Assembly: GCF_001676615.1 (NCBI RefSeq) | Contig: NZ_LYXZ01000010.1 | Span: 1 to 52,980, forward strand | Direction: 5' to 3' | Length of the DNA stretch: 52,980 bases | From: Labrys sp. WJW | GTDB taxonomy: Bacteria > Pseudomonadota > Alphaproteobacteria > Rhizobiales > Labraceae | In this document: in pieces, positions 33,226 through 42,398 of the stretch | How positions within the stretch are numbered: position 1 is the first letter of the stretch | How the letters are laid out: every line of letters begins with the position of its first letter | The notes under the pieces: generated by a model | Seen by the model: the letters and a program-made list of their open reading frames with translations, nothing else | Database searches by the model: none | What the model was told of the DNA's origin: nothing | Position numbers and translations under genes: made by a program

Positions 33226-36200
33226 CTATTCGGCAGCCCTTACCGTACGCAGCTTCATGCCTTCATCCAAGGGGGATGACATATCGATCTCATCTCTAGT
33301 CGGTTTGATCCGGAACCACGCCGCATAGAGGGCAGGCAGGAAGAGCAAGATCAACACCGTACCGACCGCCGTGCCGCCGATCAGCGTATAGGCCATCGAT
33401 CCCCAGAAAACGGAGTGCGTGAGTGGGATGAAGGCAAGCACAGCGGCAAGGGCCGTTAGGATCACGGGCCGTGTGCGCTGCACCGTGGCTTCGATGACAG
33501 CATGATAGTCATCAAGTCCTGCCGCGCGGTTCTCCTTGATTTGTTCGGTGAGGATGAGGGTATTGCGCATCAGGATGCCGGCCAATCCAATCAGGCCGAG
33601 AATGGCGTTGAACCCGAAGGGCTGGTTGAAGACGAGCAGCGCCGGCACCACGCCGACCAGGCCGAGCGGCGCCGTCAGCAAGACCATCGCCATCATCGCG
33701 AAGGAGCGCACCTGCAGCATGATGATGATCAGCGTGGCAGCGATCATGACCGGAAAGATCTTCGCCAGCGCGGCGTTGGCCTTGCTCGCCTCCTCGATCG
33801 ATCCGCCCATTTCGATGCGATAGCCGGACGGAAGGGAGGCGATCAGCGGCTGCAAGGCCTGCATGACCTGCTTGGAGACCTCCGGAGGTTGCGTGGCCTC
33901 GTTGATGTCCGAGCGGACCGTGATGACCGGCATACGATCGCGGCGCTTGAGGATCGGCTCTTCCAGACGGATTTCCGAATGCCCGATCTGGTCGAGAGGA
34001 ATTGCTCGTCCGTCGCGTGTCGTGAGCGAGAAATCCGCAAGACGCGCTGGGTCCAGCCTTTCAGACCCGGCGCTCCGGGCCACGATGGGAACGTTGCGGA
34101 TGTCTTCACGGACTTGCGTAACGGGAATGCCGGTGAGGAGGAACTGAAGTTGCTGGCCGACCTCCGCCGGTGACAGGCCGATGAGGTTCAGCCGATCCTG
34201 ATCGGGGACGAAGCGCAGCACGGGCGTACGATTGCCCCAGTCGCGGTTTGCCTCTCGCACATCAGGTACGGTCCGCATGATTTCGAGCGCCTTTTCCGAA
34301 ATAGCGTAGAGCTGCGCGGGATCGGGCCCGATGATCCGGAACTCGACCGGAAAGATCGAGGGAGGGCCGAAGACGAACTGGGTGACGCGCACATAAGCCT
34401 CGGGCGCGAGCCCCTGTGCCACTGCCTGCCGAAGCCGGCGCTTCAGGTGCTCGCGCTCCTCGGCATCCGGTGTCAGTACAACGATCTTGGCGAAGGCAGG
34501 ATCCGGTAACTCGGGCGACAGCGCCAGGAAGAACCTCGGAGCACCCTGGCCGACATAACTCGTAACGATCTTGGCCTCCGGCTGTTCACGCAGCCATTGT
34601 TCGAGTTTTTCGACGGCAGCGGTGGTGGTCTCGATGCTGGTGCCTTCCGGCAGGCGAACCTCCACCAGCACCTCGGGCCGGTCGGATGTCGGGAAGAACT
34701 GTTGCTTGACAGCGCCCATGCCGAAGCCCGCAAGCAGAAATGCAACGCCGACGATGGCGCAGGTCAGGAATTTATGGCGCACGGCGGCGGCTATCAACCT
34801 TCGCAGACGCCGATAGTTCGGCGAACCGTAGATCGCATGATGGCCGCCTGCGACCGGTTTGATCTCGGGCAGCATCTTGACGCCGAGATAAGGCGTAATG
34901 GTCACTGCGACGACCCAGGAGACGACAAGAGCGAAGCCGACGACCCAGAAGATGTTGCCCGCATATTCGCCGGCCGTCGAGGGCGCGAAGCCGACCGGCA
35001 GGAAACCTGCGATCGTCACCAGTGTACCGGACAGCATCGGCGCCGCCGTGTGGCTCCAGGCATAGGCGGCCGCCTTGATGCGGTCCATGCCCTCTTCCAT
35101 CTTCACCACCATCGCCTCGATGGCGATGATGGCGTCATCGACGAGAAGGCCGAGCGCCAGGATGAGCGCGCCCAGCGTGATGCGGTCGAAAAACCGGCCG
35201 GTCTCAAGCATGATGAGGAAGACGACGGCGAGCGTCAGGGGCACGGCAGCGGCGACCACGATACCGACGCGCCAACCCAGGCTGACGAGGCTCACGAGCA
35301 GCACCACACCGAGCGCCATCGCGAACTTCATCATAAACTCGTCGACCGCCGAGCTGATGTTGACGGCCTGGTCGGTCACCTTGTCGAGCGTCATGCCGAG
35401 CGGCAGGGTCCGTGCGATAGCCGCCGTCCTCTCCTCCAGCGCCTTGCCGAGTGCCAAGCCGTTCCAGCCCTCCTGCATGACCGCCGCGAGCATCACGGCG
35501 GGTTCTTCCTGATGGCGGATGAGGTAGCCGGGAGGATCCTCATAGCCACGGCGGACCGCGGCGACATCGGAAAGCTTCAGTGTTCGCCCCGCGGCGATGA
35601 TCGGCGTGTCGGCGATCGCCCGGACACTGTCATAGGCACCATCGATCCGGATGAAGACCTGCGGCCCCCGCGTATCGATCGAGCCCGCCGGGGTAACGGT
35701 GTTCTGCCGCTGCAAGGCGGCAACAATGTCCCGTGCCGATACGCCGAGAGTCGCCAGCTTGGCGTAGGAGAATTCGACGAATATCTGCTCGGGACGCTCA
35801 CCGAGAATATTGATCTTCTTGACACCGGGCACATGCAGAAGGTCCTGGCGGAGCACCTCGGCCTGCCGGGCCAGTTCGCGCATCGGCATGCCCTTGGCCT
35901 TGAGCGCATAGAGCGCGAAGCTCACGTCCGAATACTCGTCATTGACGAAGGGGCCGTAGACGCCGGAGGGCAGGTTGCGGGCTTCGTCTGCAAGCTTCTT
36001 GCGCGCCTGGTAGAACTCCTCCTGCACGGCGGATGGCGGTGTGCTGTCCTTCAGCGTGACCGTCATATAGGCGTAGCCCGGCCGCGTGGTCGTCTCGACC
36101 CGATCGTACCAGGTCAGTTCCTGAATCCGCTTCTCCAACGGCTCCGTGACGAGATCCTGCATCTCGCGCGCCGTTGCGCCCGGCCATGCCGTCGTGACCG

Positions 36201-36342
36201 TGAGGGTCTTGATGGTAAAGTTCGGGTCCTCCGCCCGTCCCAGCATGAGGAAAGCGTAGGCACCGCCGGCCACCAGTAGCAGAATGGAGAACAAGGTGAC
36301 CGCCCGCTCGCGAACGGCGATCGCGGAAAGATTGAGGCTCAT
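33226..36342 (-). CDS. RND-family efflux transporter permease
   Basis: This 1038-residue inner-membrane proton antiporter is of the AcrB/HAE superfamily and exports small molecules. It has twelve expected TM segments and two large periplasmic loops. Recognisable stretches are the N-terminal LSAIAVRERAVTLFSILLLV, TAWPGATAREMQDLVTEPLE, VPGVKKINILGERPEQIFVE and the proton-relay pair in LILALGLLVDDAIIAIEAMV (TM4). Others are LPVGFAPSTAGEYAGNIFWV, the second-half HAE motif LVGVVPALLVF and LGLIGLAGILMRNTLILTEQ. Its start overlaps the adaptor stop by one base (TGATG). No outer-membrane channel gene is adjacent, so a TolC-like protein from elsewhere is needed. It is probably repressed by the divergent TetR. 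Confidence 0.93.
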   Translation of the reverse strand: MSLNLSAIAVRERAVTLFSILLLVAGGAYAFLMLGRAEDPNFTIKTLTVTTAWPGATAREMQDLVTEPLEKRIQELTWYDRVETTTRPGYAYMTVTLKDSTPPSAVQEEFYQARKKLADEARNLPSGVYGPFVNDEYSDVSFALYALKAKGMPMRELARQAEVLRQDLLHVPGVKKINILGERPEQIFVEFSYAKLATLGVSARDIVAALQRQNTVTPAGSIDTRGPQVFIRIDGAYDSVRAIADTPIIAAGRTLKLSDVAAVRRGYEDPPGYLIRHQEEPAVMLAAVMQEGWNGLALGKALEERTAAIARTLPLGMTLDKVTDQAVNISSAVDEFMMKFAMALGVVLLVSLVSLGWRVGIVVAAAVPLTLAVVFLIMLETGRFFDRITLGALILALGLLVDDAIIAIEAMVVKMEEGMDRIKAAAYAWSHTAAPMLSGTLVTIAGFLPVGFAPSTAGEYAGNIFWVVGFALVVSWVVAVTITPYLGVKMLPEIKPVAGGHHAIYGSPNYRRLRRLIAAAVRHKFLTCAIVGVAFLLAGFGMGAVKQQFFPTSDRPEVLVEVRLPEGTSIETTTAAVEKLEQWLREQPEAKIVTSYVGQGAPRFFLALSPELPDPAFAKIVVLTPDAEEREHLKRRLRQAVAQGLAPEAYVRVTQFVFGPPSIFPVEFRIIGPDPAQLYAISEKALEIMRTVPDVREANRDWGNRTPVLRFVPDQDRLNLIGLSPAEVGQQLQFLLTGIPVTQVREDIRNVPIVARSAGSERLDPARLADFSLTTRDGRAIPLDQIGHSEIRLEEPILKRRDRMPVITVRSDINEATQPPEVSKQVMQALQPLIASLPSGYRIEMGGSIEEASKANAALAKIFPVMIAATLIIIMLQVRSFAMMAMVLLTAPLGLVGVVPALLVFNQPFGFNAILGLIGLAGILMRNTLILTEQIKENRAAGLDDYHAVIEATVQRTRPVILTALAAVLAFIPLTHSVFWGSMAYTLIGGTAVGTVLILLFLPALYAAWFRIKPTRDEIDMSSPLDEGMKLRTVRAAE

Positions 36343-37454
36343 CAGTTGCCTCCATTTTGAGAAGCGGTGCGGACGCGAACGCCTTCCTGCAGAAGATGAG
36401 CGCCGAGCGAAACGACCGGATCCCCCGAGTTCACTCCTGAGATCGTGGCGGTTTCACTGGTCACCCGCACAAGCTTGACAGGGCGAAAGTGCACGGTCGA
36501 AGTGGCACGGTCCAAGACCCAGACACCAGTCTTGCTGCCATCATCGAGCACGGCACCAAGCGGCACCTCGGCTTCCGGCTGGCTCGCCTGGCTTGCAAGC
36601 CGAACGGTTACCGTCGCGCCGAGTGGTGCGGAAGCGGCCTCGCCGTCGAGCACATAACGGGCCTCGTAGGTGCGGGTCAGGGCATCGGCTGCATCGGACA
36701 ACTGCCGCAGATGGGCGGCATAGCGCCTTCCATCGGCTCCATACAAGCCCGCCTCGGCCACCGAGCCGATCGCCGGCCGGATTGTTTCGGGGAGTGCCAC
36801 CACGGCTTCGCGAGGGCCGGCCTCTGCGATCCGGACCACAGCCTGGCCGGCAGATACGACCTGTCCTGGCTCGCCCAGTGTTTCGATCACCATCCCATCC
36901 GCATCTGCGACCAGTACGGAGTAGGTCGCCTCGTTCTCTGCAACCTTCGCTTCCGCTTCTGCCGCAGCCAGCTGGGCCGTGGCTGTGTCCAACGCCGCCT
37001 TCGCCTGTTCGTAACGCTGCGGGGTCGTGGCCAGTCCGCTCTTCACAAGCGCCGCATACCGTTTCTCGTCCGCACTTGCCTGAACCAACACCGCGCGTGC
37101 TGCCGCAACAGCGTTGCGCTTTGCTGTCAATGCAAGGCGAAGGTCCGTTTCGTCGATCCGCATCAGAGGCTGACCGGCCTTCACCTGCTGTCCTGTATTT
37201 ACCAGCCGTTCCAGGATTTTGCCGGCAACGCGAAAACCGAGATTGCTCTGCACCCTGGCACCGATGAGACCGGTAAAGCTGCGCTCGCTGTCGACCATGG
37301 CGCCTGCCGCCGTCACCCTGACCAGAGGCGGCTCCTGCCGCGGGTCGATCTCGGCCGAAGCCTGGTGAGGACGTGCGACAAGCACGAAGAACCCGGCCGC
37401 GGCGACTGCTGCGATCAGGGCGCCTCCTCCCAGCAGAATGGGTTTGAGTTTCAT
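36342..37454 (-). CDS. RND efflux periplasmic adaptor (membrane fusion protein)
   Basis: This 370-residue adaptor links the RND pump to an outer-membrane channel. An N-terminal membrane anchor (LLGGGALIAAVAAAGFFVLVA) has no lipobox Cys. Beyond it lie the lipoyl/barrel-sandwich halves (GARVQSNLGFRVAGKILERLVNTGQQVKAGQPLMRID, and VVSAGQAVVRIAE), the alpha-hairpin (AAARAVLVQASADEKRY... ATAQLAAAEAEAKVAENE) and C-terminal barrel strands ending in SLGAHLLQEGVRVR. The start at 37454 (MKLKPILLG) is preferred; an in-frame extension would cover the operator. It is first gene of the two-gene pump operon. Confidence 0.92.
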   Translation of the reverse strand: MKLKPILLGGGALIAAVAAAGFFVLVARPHQASAEIDPRQEPPLVRVTAAGAMVDSERSFTGLIGARVQSNLGFRVAGKILERLVNTGQQVKAGQPLMRIDETDLRLALTAKRNAVAAARAVLVQASADEKRYAALVKSGLATTPQRYEQAKAALDTATAQLAAAEAEAKVAENEATYSVLVADADGMVIETLGEPGQVVSAGQAVVRIAEAGPREAVVALPETIRPAIGSVAEAGLYGADGRRYAAHLRQLSDAADALTRTYEARYVLDGEAASAPLGATVTVRLASQASQPEAEVPLGAVLDDGSKTGVWVLDRATSTVHFRPVKLVRVTSETATISGVNSGDPVVSLGAHLLQEGVRVRTASQNGGN

Positions 37455-37476
37455 GTCCGTGCCCTCATCGAGAGAT

Positions 37477-37523
37477 AGATTGCATTCGACATCTATAAGT
37501 GATATAGATTTCGAATGCAATCT
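37477..37523. promoter_or_regulatory. long palindromic operator between efflux operon and TetR gene
   Basis: Two 21-nt arms (37477-37497 and 37503-37523) are perfect inverted complements except for one position, with a 5-nt spacer (AGTGA). The outer core is AGATTGCATTCG/CGAATGCAATCT, and the inner core is ATCTATA/TATAGAT. It lies 23 nt from the adaptor start and 17 nt from the TetR start, so it must cover both promoters. It is the likely TetR binding site, long enough for two dimers. Confidence 0.85.
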
Positions 37524-37540
37524 AAATGCGAGGATCAACG

Positions 37541-38119
37541 ATGCGGGTAAGTCGCGTTCAAGCCGAGGAAAACCGCCAAGCCGTGATCAATGCGTCCGGT
37601 CGCCTCTTCCGCGAGCACGGCTTCGACGGCATCGGGCTCAAGGACCTGATGAAGGGCGCAGGGCTGACACAAGGCGCCTTTTACAAGCAGTTCGCATCGA
37701 AGGAAGACCTAGCGGCACAAGCGTCCAAACGAGCGATGGAGAGTGCCGCGCAATTATGGGCCGCCGCAACTGCGGCAAACCCCGACGACCCGCTCGGCAC
37801 CGTGCTCGGATTTTACCTCAGCATGGAGCATCGCCAGGAGAAGATGGATGGCTGTCCGATTGCGGCGCTGGGCTCCGATGCTGCCAGGCAGAGCAGCACG
37901 GTGAAGGAAGCATTCGAAACAGGAATAAGGGCCTATCTCGAAACGCTCGGCACCATGATTTCCGTCACGCCGGGCGAGGAAACCAATGGCAAGGCAATGG
38001 CCATTCTTTCCACGATGCTCGGTGCATTGATGCTGTCTCGCGTGGTCAACGATCCCGAGCTGGCACAAGGCTTTCTGACTGCGGCTGAGCGTCAGATCCG
38101 CGAAGTCGTCGCCAGTTAA
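37541..38119 (+). CDS. TetR-family transcriptional regulator of the adjacent RND pump
   Basis: This 192-residue regulator has the N-terminal TetR helix-turn-helix (AVINASGRLFREHGFDGIGLK, DLMKGAGLTQGAFYKQFASKEDLAAQA). Its ligand domain is of the AcrR/TetR_C_16-type with GTVLGFYLSMEHRQEKMDGCPIAALGSD. The Cys in DGCPIAALG is common in this subgroup and might sense electrophiles. The ATG at 37541 follows GAGGA with 7-nt spacing; an ATG at 37526 is the alternative. It is divergent from the efflux pair and separated from it by a long palindrome, so it is very probably the local repressor and autoregulated. Confidence 0.9.
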   Translation: MRVSRVQAEENRQAVINASGRLFREHGFDGIGLKDLMKGAGLTQGAFYKQFASKEDLAAQASKRAMESAAQLWAAATAANPDDPLGTVLGFYLSMEHRQEKMDGCPIAALGSDAARQSSTVKEAFETGIRAYLETLGTMISVTPGEETNGKAMAILSTMLGALMLSRVVNDPELAQGFLTAAERQIREVVAS

Positions 38120-38611
38120 ACGATGACGGAGACCGCTGAACCGGCCGCTTCCCTAGAAATCATCCAACAGAGATTGCCAATCTTGGAATTGAGCCGTCTG
38201 TCGGTCACGGACGGCGATAGGTTGACGGGCACAGTCGGATCCATGAACTGCCGCACGCATTGTGCAAGCGCCGGTTGAAGGGAACGGAAAGGGTGAGAAC
38301 GTGTGCTACGCATGGAATATGTGTCAACGGACGCCGGAGTGTGCAGAACCTGTTGGCAACGCGTGGGTTGAGGCCTGACGCAAACGAAAAAAGCTACCAA
38401 AATCAGACTAATTCATTGATATTATTATTAATTTCCTGTCTCAGGGGCAGGCAATCGCCGGTGCCGATATTCCTTGCGAGTGGCCGTGTAGACGGATGAC
38501 CTCTGAATTTACCCTGAAATTGGTTGCAACCTGCTAGCTGAAGCAAGAAGACACGGGCCTTCGAACCCTGGCCGCCATCTTTCGCCTGCTGCAGCTGAAA
38601 CTCGCAATTCA
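38120..38611. other. convergent intergenic region, no gene recognised
   Basis: This region lies between the ends of the TetR gene (plus) and the epimerase gene (minus). Frames here lack motifs. An AT-rich patch stands at about 38395-38440. No convincing terminator hairpin with a T-run was found for either gene. Confidence 0.4.
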
Positions 38612-39718
38612 TCATCCATAACCTGCAACCGGCGAACCAAACATGCCTGGTTCCGGTTTGACGCCGAGGCCAGGTCGCTGCGGAACGGCGATGTGCCCTT
38701 CGACAATCTTCACCGGGTTCACACTGTCGTAGTGGCCGTCAATATATTCCTGGGCGATCCAGGCCCCTTCGCAGCGGCGTGGTTCGACCGTCGACGCCAG
38801 ATGCGTACACGCCGCCGCGATGATGTCGCCGCCCCAGGCATCGTCGCAGGTGTGGGGCAAGGAGCGGATGGCACACATGTCGCGCACGGTGGTCATCTTG
38901 GTCAGGCCGCCGAGCCGGGTCACCTTGAAACCGAAGCCGTCGGCTATGCCCAGGGAAATCGCCCGCAGCACGGCATTCTGATCCTCGGTGCTTTCGTCGA
39001 GATAGACCGGATGGTTGACCCGCCCCTTCAAGGTAGCGATCTCTTCCATGGTATTGCATGGCTGTTCGAGCACGAGGGGGATGGACCGGCACAGATGGCT
39101 GAGCTGCATGGCAACAGCCGCAGTCATGCCGCGATTGCCGTCGACGGCGATACGAGCCTTGTAGCCGACCGCCTCCCAGACCTTGCGGACCGTGGCGACG
39201 TCCTGCTCGAGGCTGCGGCCGCCGATCTTGATCTGAAGGCGGGGATAGCCCGCCCTGACCTTGTCGGCGGCAATCCGCGCGGTTTCGTCGGGCTCGCCGA
39301 CGATCAGGGAGTAGTAGCTCGCGACGCGGTCCGTCAGCGCACCGCCGAGCAGCGTCGAAACCGGAACGCCGAGCCGCTGGCCGAGGAGATCGAGGAAGGC
39401 GATATCGAGCGCAGCCTTGGCATAGCCGTGCCCGTTCAGGCGCTCATCCATGCGCTTTGCGAGCAACCGGATGGATTGCACCTGCTGGCCGATCAGGCCG
39501 GGAGCGATCTCGGCGATCGCAGCGCGGGCGCCAAGGGCATGCTGGGGCTGATAGACCGGGCCGATAGGACACGTCTCGCCCCAGCCCGCCAGTCCGTCAT
39601 CGGTAACAACTTCCACCAGCGTGGAGTCGAGCGCTTGAACGTCGTCGCTCGCCATCCGGTAGATGCCGCCCTTAACGGGCAGGAGGACTTTATAGACGTT
39701 GATGGTCTTGATGCGCAT
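38612..39718 (-). CDS. hpbD: Enolase-superfamily hydroxyproline-betaine epimerase-like enzyme (HpbD group)
   Basis: This 368-residue protein closely follows the pattern I know for 4R-hydroxyproline betaine 2-epimerase: N-terminal GGIYRMASDDV and GWGETCPIGPVY, then GHGYAKAALDIAFLDL, LLGGALTDRVASYYSL, and the C-terminal PHTCDDAWGGDIIAAACTH. The two catalytic lysines are K164 (LQIKIGG) and K265 (GFKVTRLGG). Metal ligands are D193 (AVDGN), E218 (VLEQP) and D241 (YLDES). The enzyme would interconvert the C2 configuration of hydroxyproline betaine or proline betaine; the related cis-3-hydroxyproline dehydratases share part of this pattern. The ATG at 39718 is chosen; a TTG at 39730 overlaps the MttB stop. 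It is co-transcribed with the MttB-family gene. Confidence 0.82.
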   Translation of the reverse strand: MRIKTINVYKVLLPVKGGIYRMASDDVQALDSTLVEVVTDDGLAGWGETCPIGPVYQPQHALGARAAIAEIAPGLIGQQVQSIRLLAKRMDERLNGHGYAKAALDIAFLDLLGQRLGVPVSTLLGGALTDRVASYYSLIVGEPDETARIAADKVRAGYPRLQIKIGGRSLEQDVATVRKVWEAVGYKARIAVDGNRGMTAAVAMQLSHLCRSIPLVLEQPCNTMEEIATLKGRVNHPVYLDESTEDQNAVLRAISLGIADGFGFKVTRLGGLTKMTTVRDMCAIRSLPHTCDDAWGGDIIAAACTHLASTVEPRRCEGAWIAQEYIDGHYDSVNPVKIVEGHIAVPQRPGLGVKPEPGMFGSPVAGYG

Positions 39719-39726
39719 CGCAGGTC

Positions 39727-41277
39727 TCAATATTCATCGTTCAGGGCGTCGACGGCAGGAATTTCGCGCGAGCGGCGTGCAATATAGTCGCGCAGTTCTT
39801 CATCCCTTGCTTCGTCCAACGCGGGCTCCTGATAGTCGGCCAAGAGATGCCTGGCGTGTTCGAGCGCCCGGCGGTTGATGTCCTTCTCGCCCTCGGCTTT
39901 CCACTGCTCGATCGAATTGTTGTCGAAGAGCTTGGGAATGAAGAAGGCCGTCTGGAAATTGGCCTGCGTGTGCGGATGGCCGAGATAGTGGCCGCCCGGC
40001 CCGACATCGCGCACGGCCTGCAGGGCTTCCTCGAAATCACCCCACTGGATGCCCTGCGTCATGCGATAGCCCATGGCGCAGACTTCGGCATCCACCACGA
40101 ACTTGGCCATCGAGCAATGCATGCCGGCCTCGTTCCAGCCGGCCGAGTGCCAGATATAGTTGGCGCCCGACATGAGGACCGCCATCATGGTCATGGCGCT
40201 TTCATACCCGGCCTGGGCGTCGAAGACCTTGGCCCCGCCGAGCAGGTTCGACGTGCGCCAGGGAATATTGTAGCGCCGCGCCATCTGCCCGATCATGAAG
40301 TTCATCAGCGAGATCTCGGGCGTGCCGGCCATCGGCGCCCCCGACTGCATCGAGACCGTCGACAGATAATGCCCGTAGATCGCCGGGCAGCCCTTGCGGA
40401 TCACCTGGGTATAGGCAAGCGCCGAAAGCGCCTCTGCATTGAGCTGGGCGACCGCGGCGGCCGTCGACGCCGGCGTATTCGCACCGCCCAGCACGAAGGG
40501 CGAGCAGAGCACGGGCTGGTTTCGCCGGCAGAATGCGCGCATCGCGCCGAGCATGACCTGGTCCCATACCAGCGGCGAGTTGCCGTTGCAGTTGCCGGTC
40601 GTCACCGCATGATTTTCCAGGAAACCGGGCCCGAACAGGATATCGCACATGTCGAGCACGTCCTCGGCATTCCTGGCCGAGGTGGTCATTCCCATGAAGA
40701 TCTTGTCGGAATGCTTCATCGACGAATAGGTAATGTGGAGATGGCGGTGCGCGACGACGATGTCCATCGGCTCGACGATGTGGTGCGCCGATGAATGCAG
40801 CGCCGGCATCATGTGGGCAAGCTTATGAAAGGTGCCGAGATCCTCGATCGTCGGCAGCCGCCTGACATCGTCGAGGTCACGCAGATACGGCGCGCCGGTC
40901 ATCGGCACGAAGATGGAATTGGGCCCGCCGAGCTCCACATTCTTAGCCGGGTTGCGCGCATGATAGGTGATATCGCGCGGAATGGTGCTGATCAGATCCA
41001 TCACCAGATCGCGGTCTAGATGAACGCGCTCGCCTCGGACATCCGCTCCCGCTTTTTTCCAGTCTTCGAGAGCGATGGGATCGCGAAACACGACCCCGAT
41101 ATCCTCGAGAATGGCCAGGGATGCCTGGTGGATGCGCTCGACCTGATTGGCATCCATCGGCTCGACCACGGGCAAGGCACGTTTGAGGGTCGGGAGCATG
41201 TCGACCTTGGGGGCCATTCGGATGGCGCGGCGGGCATCGCGCCCGCTCCTTCGAGTTGTGCTCTCCTGAATGGTCAC
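39727..41277 (-). CDS. MttB-family (non-pyrrolysine) quaternary amine methyltransferase
   Basis: This 516-residue protein is in the trimethylamine methyltransferase (MttB) family. Recognisable stretches are IHQASLAILEDIGVVFRDP, FVPMTGAPYLRDLDDVRRLPT, LENHAVTTGNCNGNSPLVWD, LGGANTPASTAAAVAQLNAE, ISLMNFMIGQMARRYNIPWR and GPGGHYLGHPHTQANFQTAF. No in-frame TAG is read through, so it is of the MtgB/MtpB type, which demethylates betaines rather than trimethylamine and passes the methyl to a corrinoid protein. The GTG start at 41277 follows GGAGG with 5-6 nt spacing and gives MTIQESTTRR; an ATG at 41301 is possible. No corrinoid protein gene is in the window. It is coupled to the HpbD-like epimerase gene and divergent from LysR. 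Confidence 0.9.
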   Translation of the reverse strand: MTIQESTTRRSGRDARRAIRMAPKVDMLPTLKRALPVVEPMDANQVERIHQASLAILEDIGVVFRDPIALEDWKKAGADVRGERVHLDRDLVMDLISTIPRDITYHARNPAKNVELGGPNSIFVPMTGAPYLRDLDDVRRLPTIEDLGTFHKLAHMMPALHSSAHHIVEPMDIVVAHRHLHITYSSMKHSDKIFMGMTTSARNAEDVLDMCDILFGPGFLENHAVTTGNCNGNSPLVWDQVMLGAMRAFCRRNQPVLCSPFVLGGANTPASTAAAVAQLNAEALSALAYTQVIRKGCPAIYGHYLSTVSMQSGAPMAGTPEISLMNFMIGQMARRYNIPWRTSNLLGGAKVFDAQAGYESAMTMMAVLMSGANYIWHSAGWNEAGMHCSMAKFVVDAEVCAMGYRMTQGIQWGDFEEALQAVRDVGPGGHYLGHPHTQANFQTAFFIPKLFDNNSIEQWKAEGEKDINRRALEHARHLLADYQEPALDEARDEELRDYIARRSREIPAVDALNDEY

Positions 41278-41316
41278 GCTCGCCTCCGCTTGTCTTAACA
41301 TTACTGCGGCTAAGGC

Positions 41317-41345
41317 CTTGCAGTTACTGGGACTATTGCTGCAAG
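41317..41345. promoter_or_regulatory. candidate LysR binding site (inverted repeat)
   Basis: CTTGCAG (41317-41323) and CTGCAAG (41339-41345) form a perfect interrupted inverted repeat between the MttB and LysR starts. Divergent LysR regulators usually bind such a site and control the opposite gene. Confidence 0.5.
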
Positions 41346-41432
41346 CTAGGGCAATGTCCTAATGCAAAAGTCTCACGCGCGTGTTGACTTAATTGCTGCC
41401 CTATTCGACCTTGGAAAGAAGCTCGGCTCAGC

Positions 41433-42350
41433 ATGGTCCGCCGCTATTACGATCTGCCCTCGCTCACCACTCTGGCGGTTTTCGAGGCCTCCGCACGGCA
41501 TCTCTCGTTCAAGCTCGCCGCCCGCGAGCTCAACGTCACGCCCGGCGCGGTCAGCCGGCAGATCAAGGCAATCGAGGACGAATTGGGTGTGCCGCTCTTT
41601 GCGCGCCTCGGCACCGGCGTGGCGCTGACGAGCGCGGGCGAGGATCTCTACGGGGTGCTCTCCAACAGCTTTTCGCGCGCTGCCGAGGTCGTGCGGACGA
41701 TCAAGCGGGGAGACCGATCGAGGAACGTCACCATTGCCTGCACCGACGCCTTCGCCACGATGTGGCTGGTGCCCCGCATGCGCGGCTTCTGGCAGCGCTA
41801 CCCCGAGATCACCGTCGACCATCTCATCTCCGACAATCCGCGCGATTTGCGTCGAGCAGAGGTCGAGTTGCGGGTGCGCTACGGCCTTGGCTCCTGGGCG
41901 GACGAGACGGCCGAGCTTTTGTTCGACGACACCATCTATCCGGTCTGCGGCCGAGGTTTCGCCGCCGAGCATCGGGATGCAACCGCCGAAACGCTGGCCG
42001 AACTGCCTCTCGTTCACGTGGATTGGGTCGATCCGGAATGGTCGGATTGGGATGAGGTCCTGCGCCGGTCCAACATTCCACACGGTCCCTTGAGAGGCCG
42101 GCGCTACGGGAAGTTCAGTGTCGCGCTTCAGGCCACCCAGGCCGACCAGGGTGTCGCCGTAGGGTGGCATCGGCTGGTACGGTCCCTGGTCGAGAAGGGG
42201 CGGCTCACGCGCCTGACCGACCTCGAAATTCCGGCACCGGGTGGCTATTACCTGACCTGGAACGACAACAGGGTGCTGAGCCCGGCGGCCGAAACCCTTC
42301 GCAGCTGGCTGAGAGAGATCGCCGAGAGCGAACGGCAAGCCTTCAACTGA
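41433..42350 (+). CDS. LysR-family transcriptional regulator (GcvA-like)
   Basis: This 305-residue LysR regulator has an N-terminal winged helix (LTTLAVFEASARHLSFKLAA, ELNVTPGAVSRQIKAIEDEL, LFARLGTGVALTSAGEDL) and a periplasmic-binding-like effector domain (VTIACTDAFATMWLVPRMRGF, AEVELRVRYGLGSW, GVAVGWHRLVRSLVEKGRL). The domain order and the SFKLAARELNVTPGAVS string are of the GcvA type. The gene is divergent from the MttB/epimerase pair, with an inverted repeat between them, and converges with the FAD oxidase gene. It probably activates the betaine catabolic genes in response to a pathway ligand. Confidence 0.9.
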   Translation: MVRRYYDLPSLTTLAVFEASARHLSFKLAARELNVTPGAVSRQIKAIEDELGVPLFARLGTGVALTSAGEDLYGVLSNSFSRAAEVVRTIKRGDRSRNVTIACTDAFATMWLVPRMRGFWQRYPEITVDHLISDNPRDLRRAEVELRVRYGLGSWADETAELLFDDTIYPVCGRGFAAEHRDATAETLAELPLVHVDWVDPEWSDWDEVLRRSNIPHGPLRGRRYGKFSVALQATQADQGVAVGWHRLVRSLVEKGRLTRLTDLEIPAPGGYYLTWNDNRVLSPAAETLRSWLREIAESERQAFN

Positions 42351-42398
42351 ACGCGTGCCCGACAGGCAGAATGCGTTTCACCCCGGGGCTTTGTTCCC

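Noticed and set aside
34597..36279. A 560-codon plus-strand frame inside the RND permease gene
   Set aside because: Rich in Asp, His, Arg and Gly, typical of antisense reading of a GC-rich membrane protein gene; the RND motifs on the minus strand are unambiguous.
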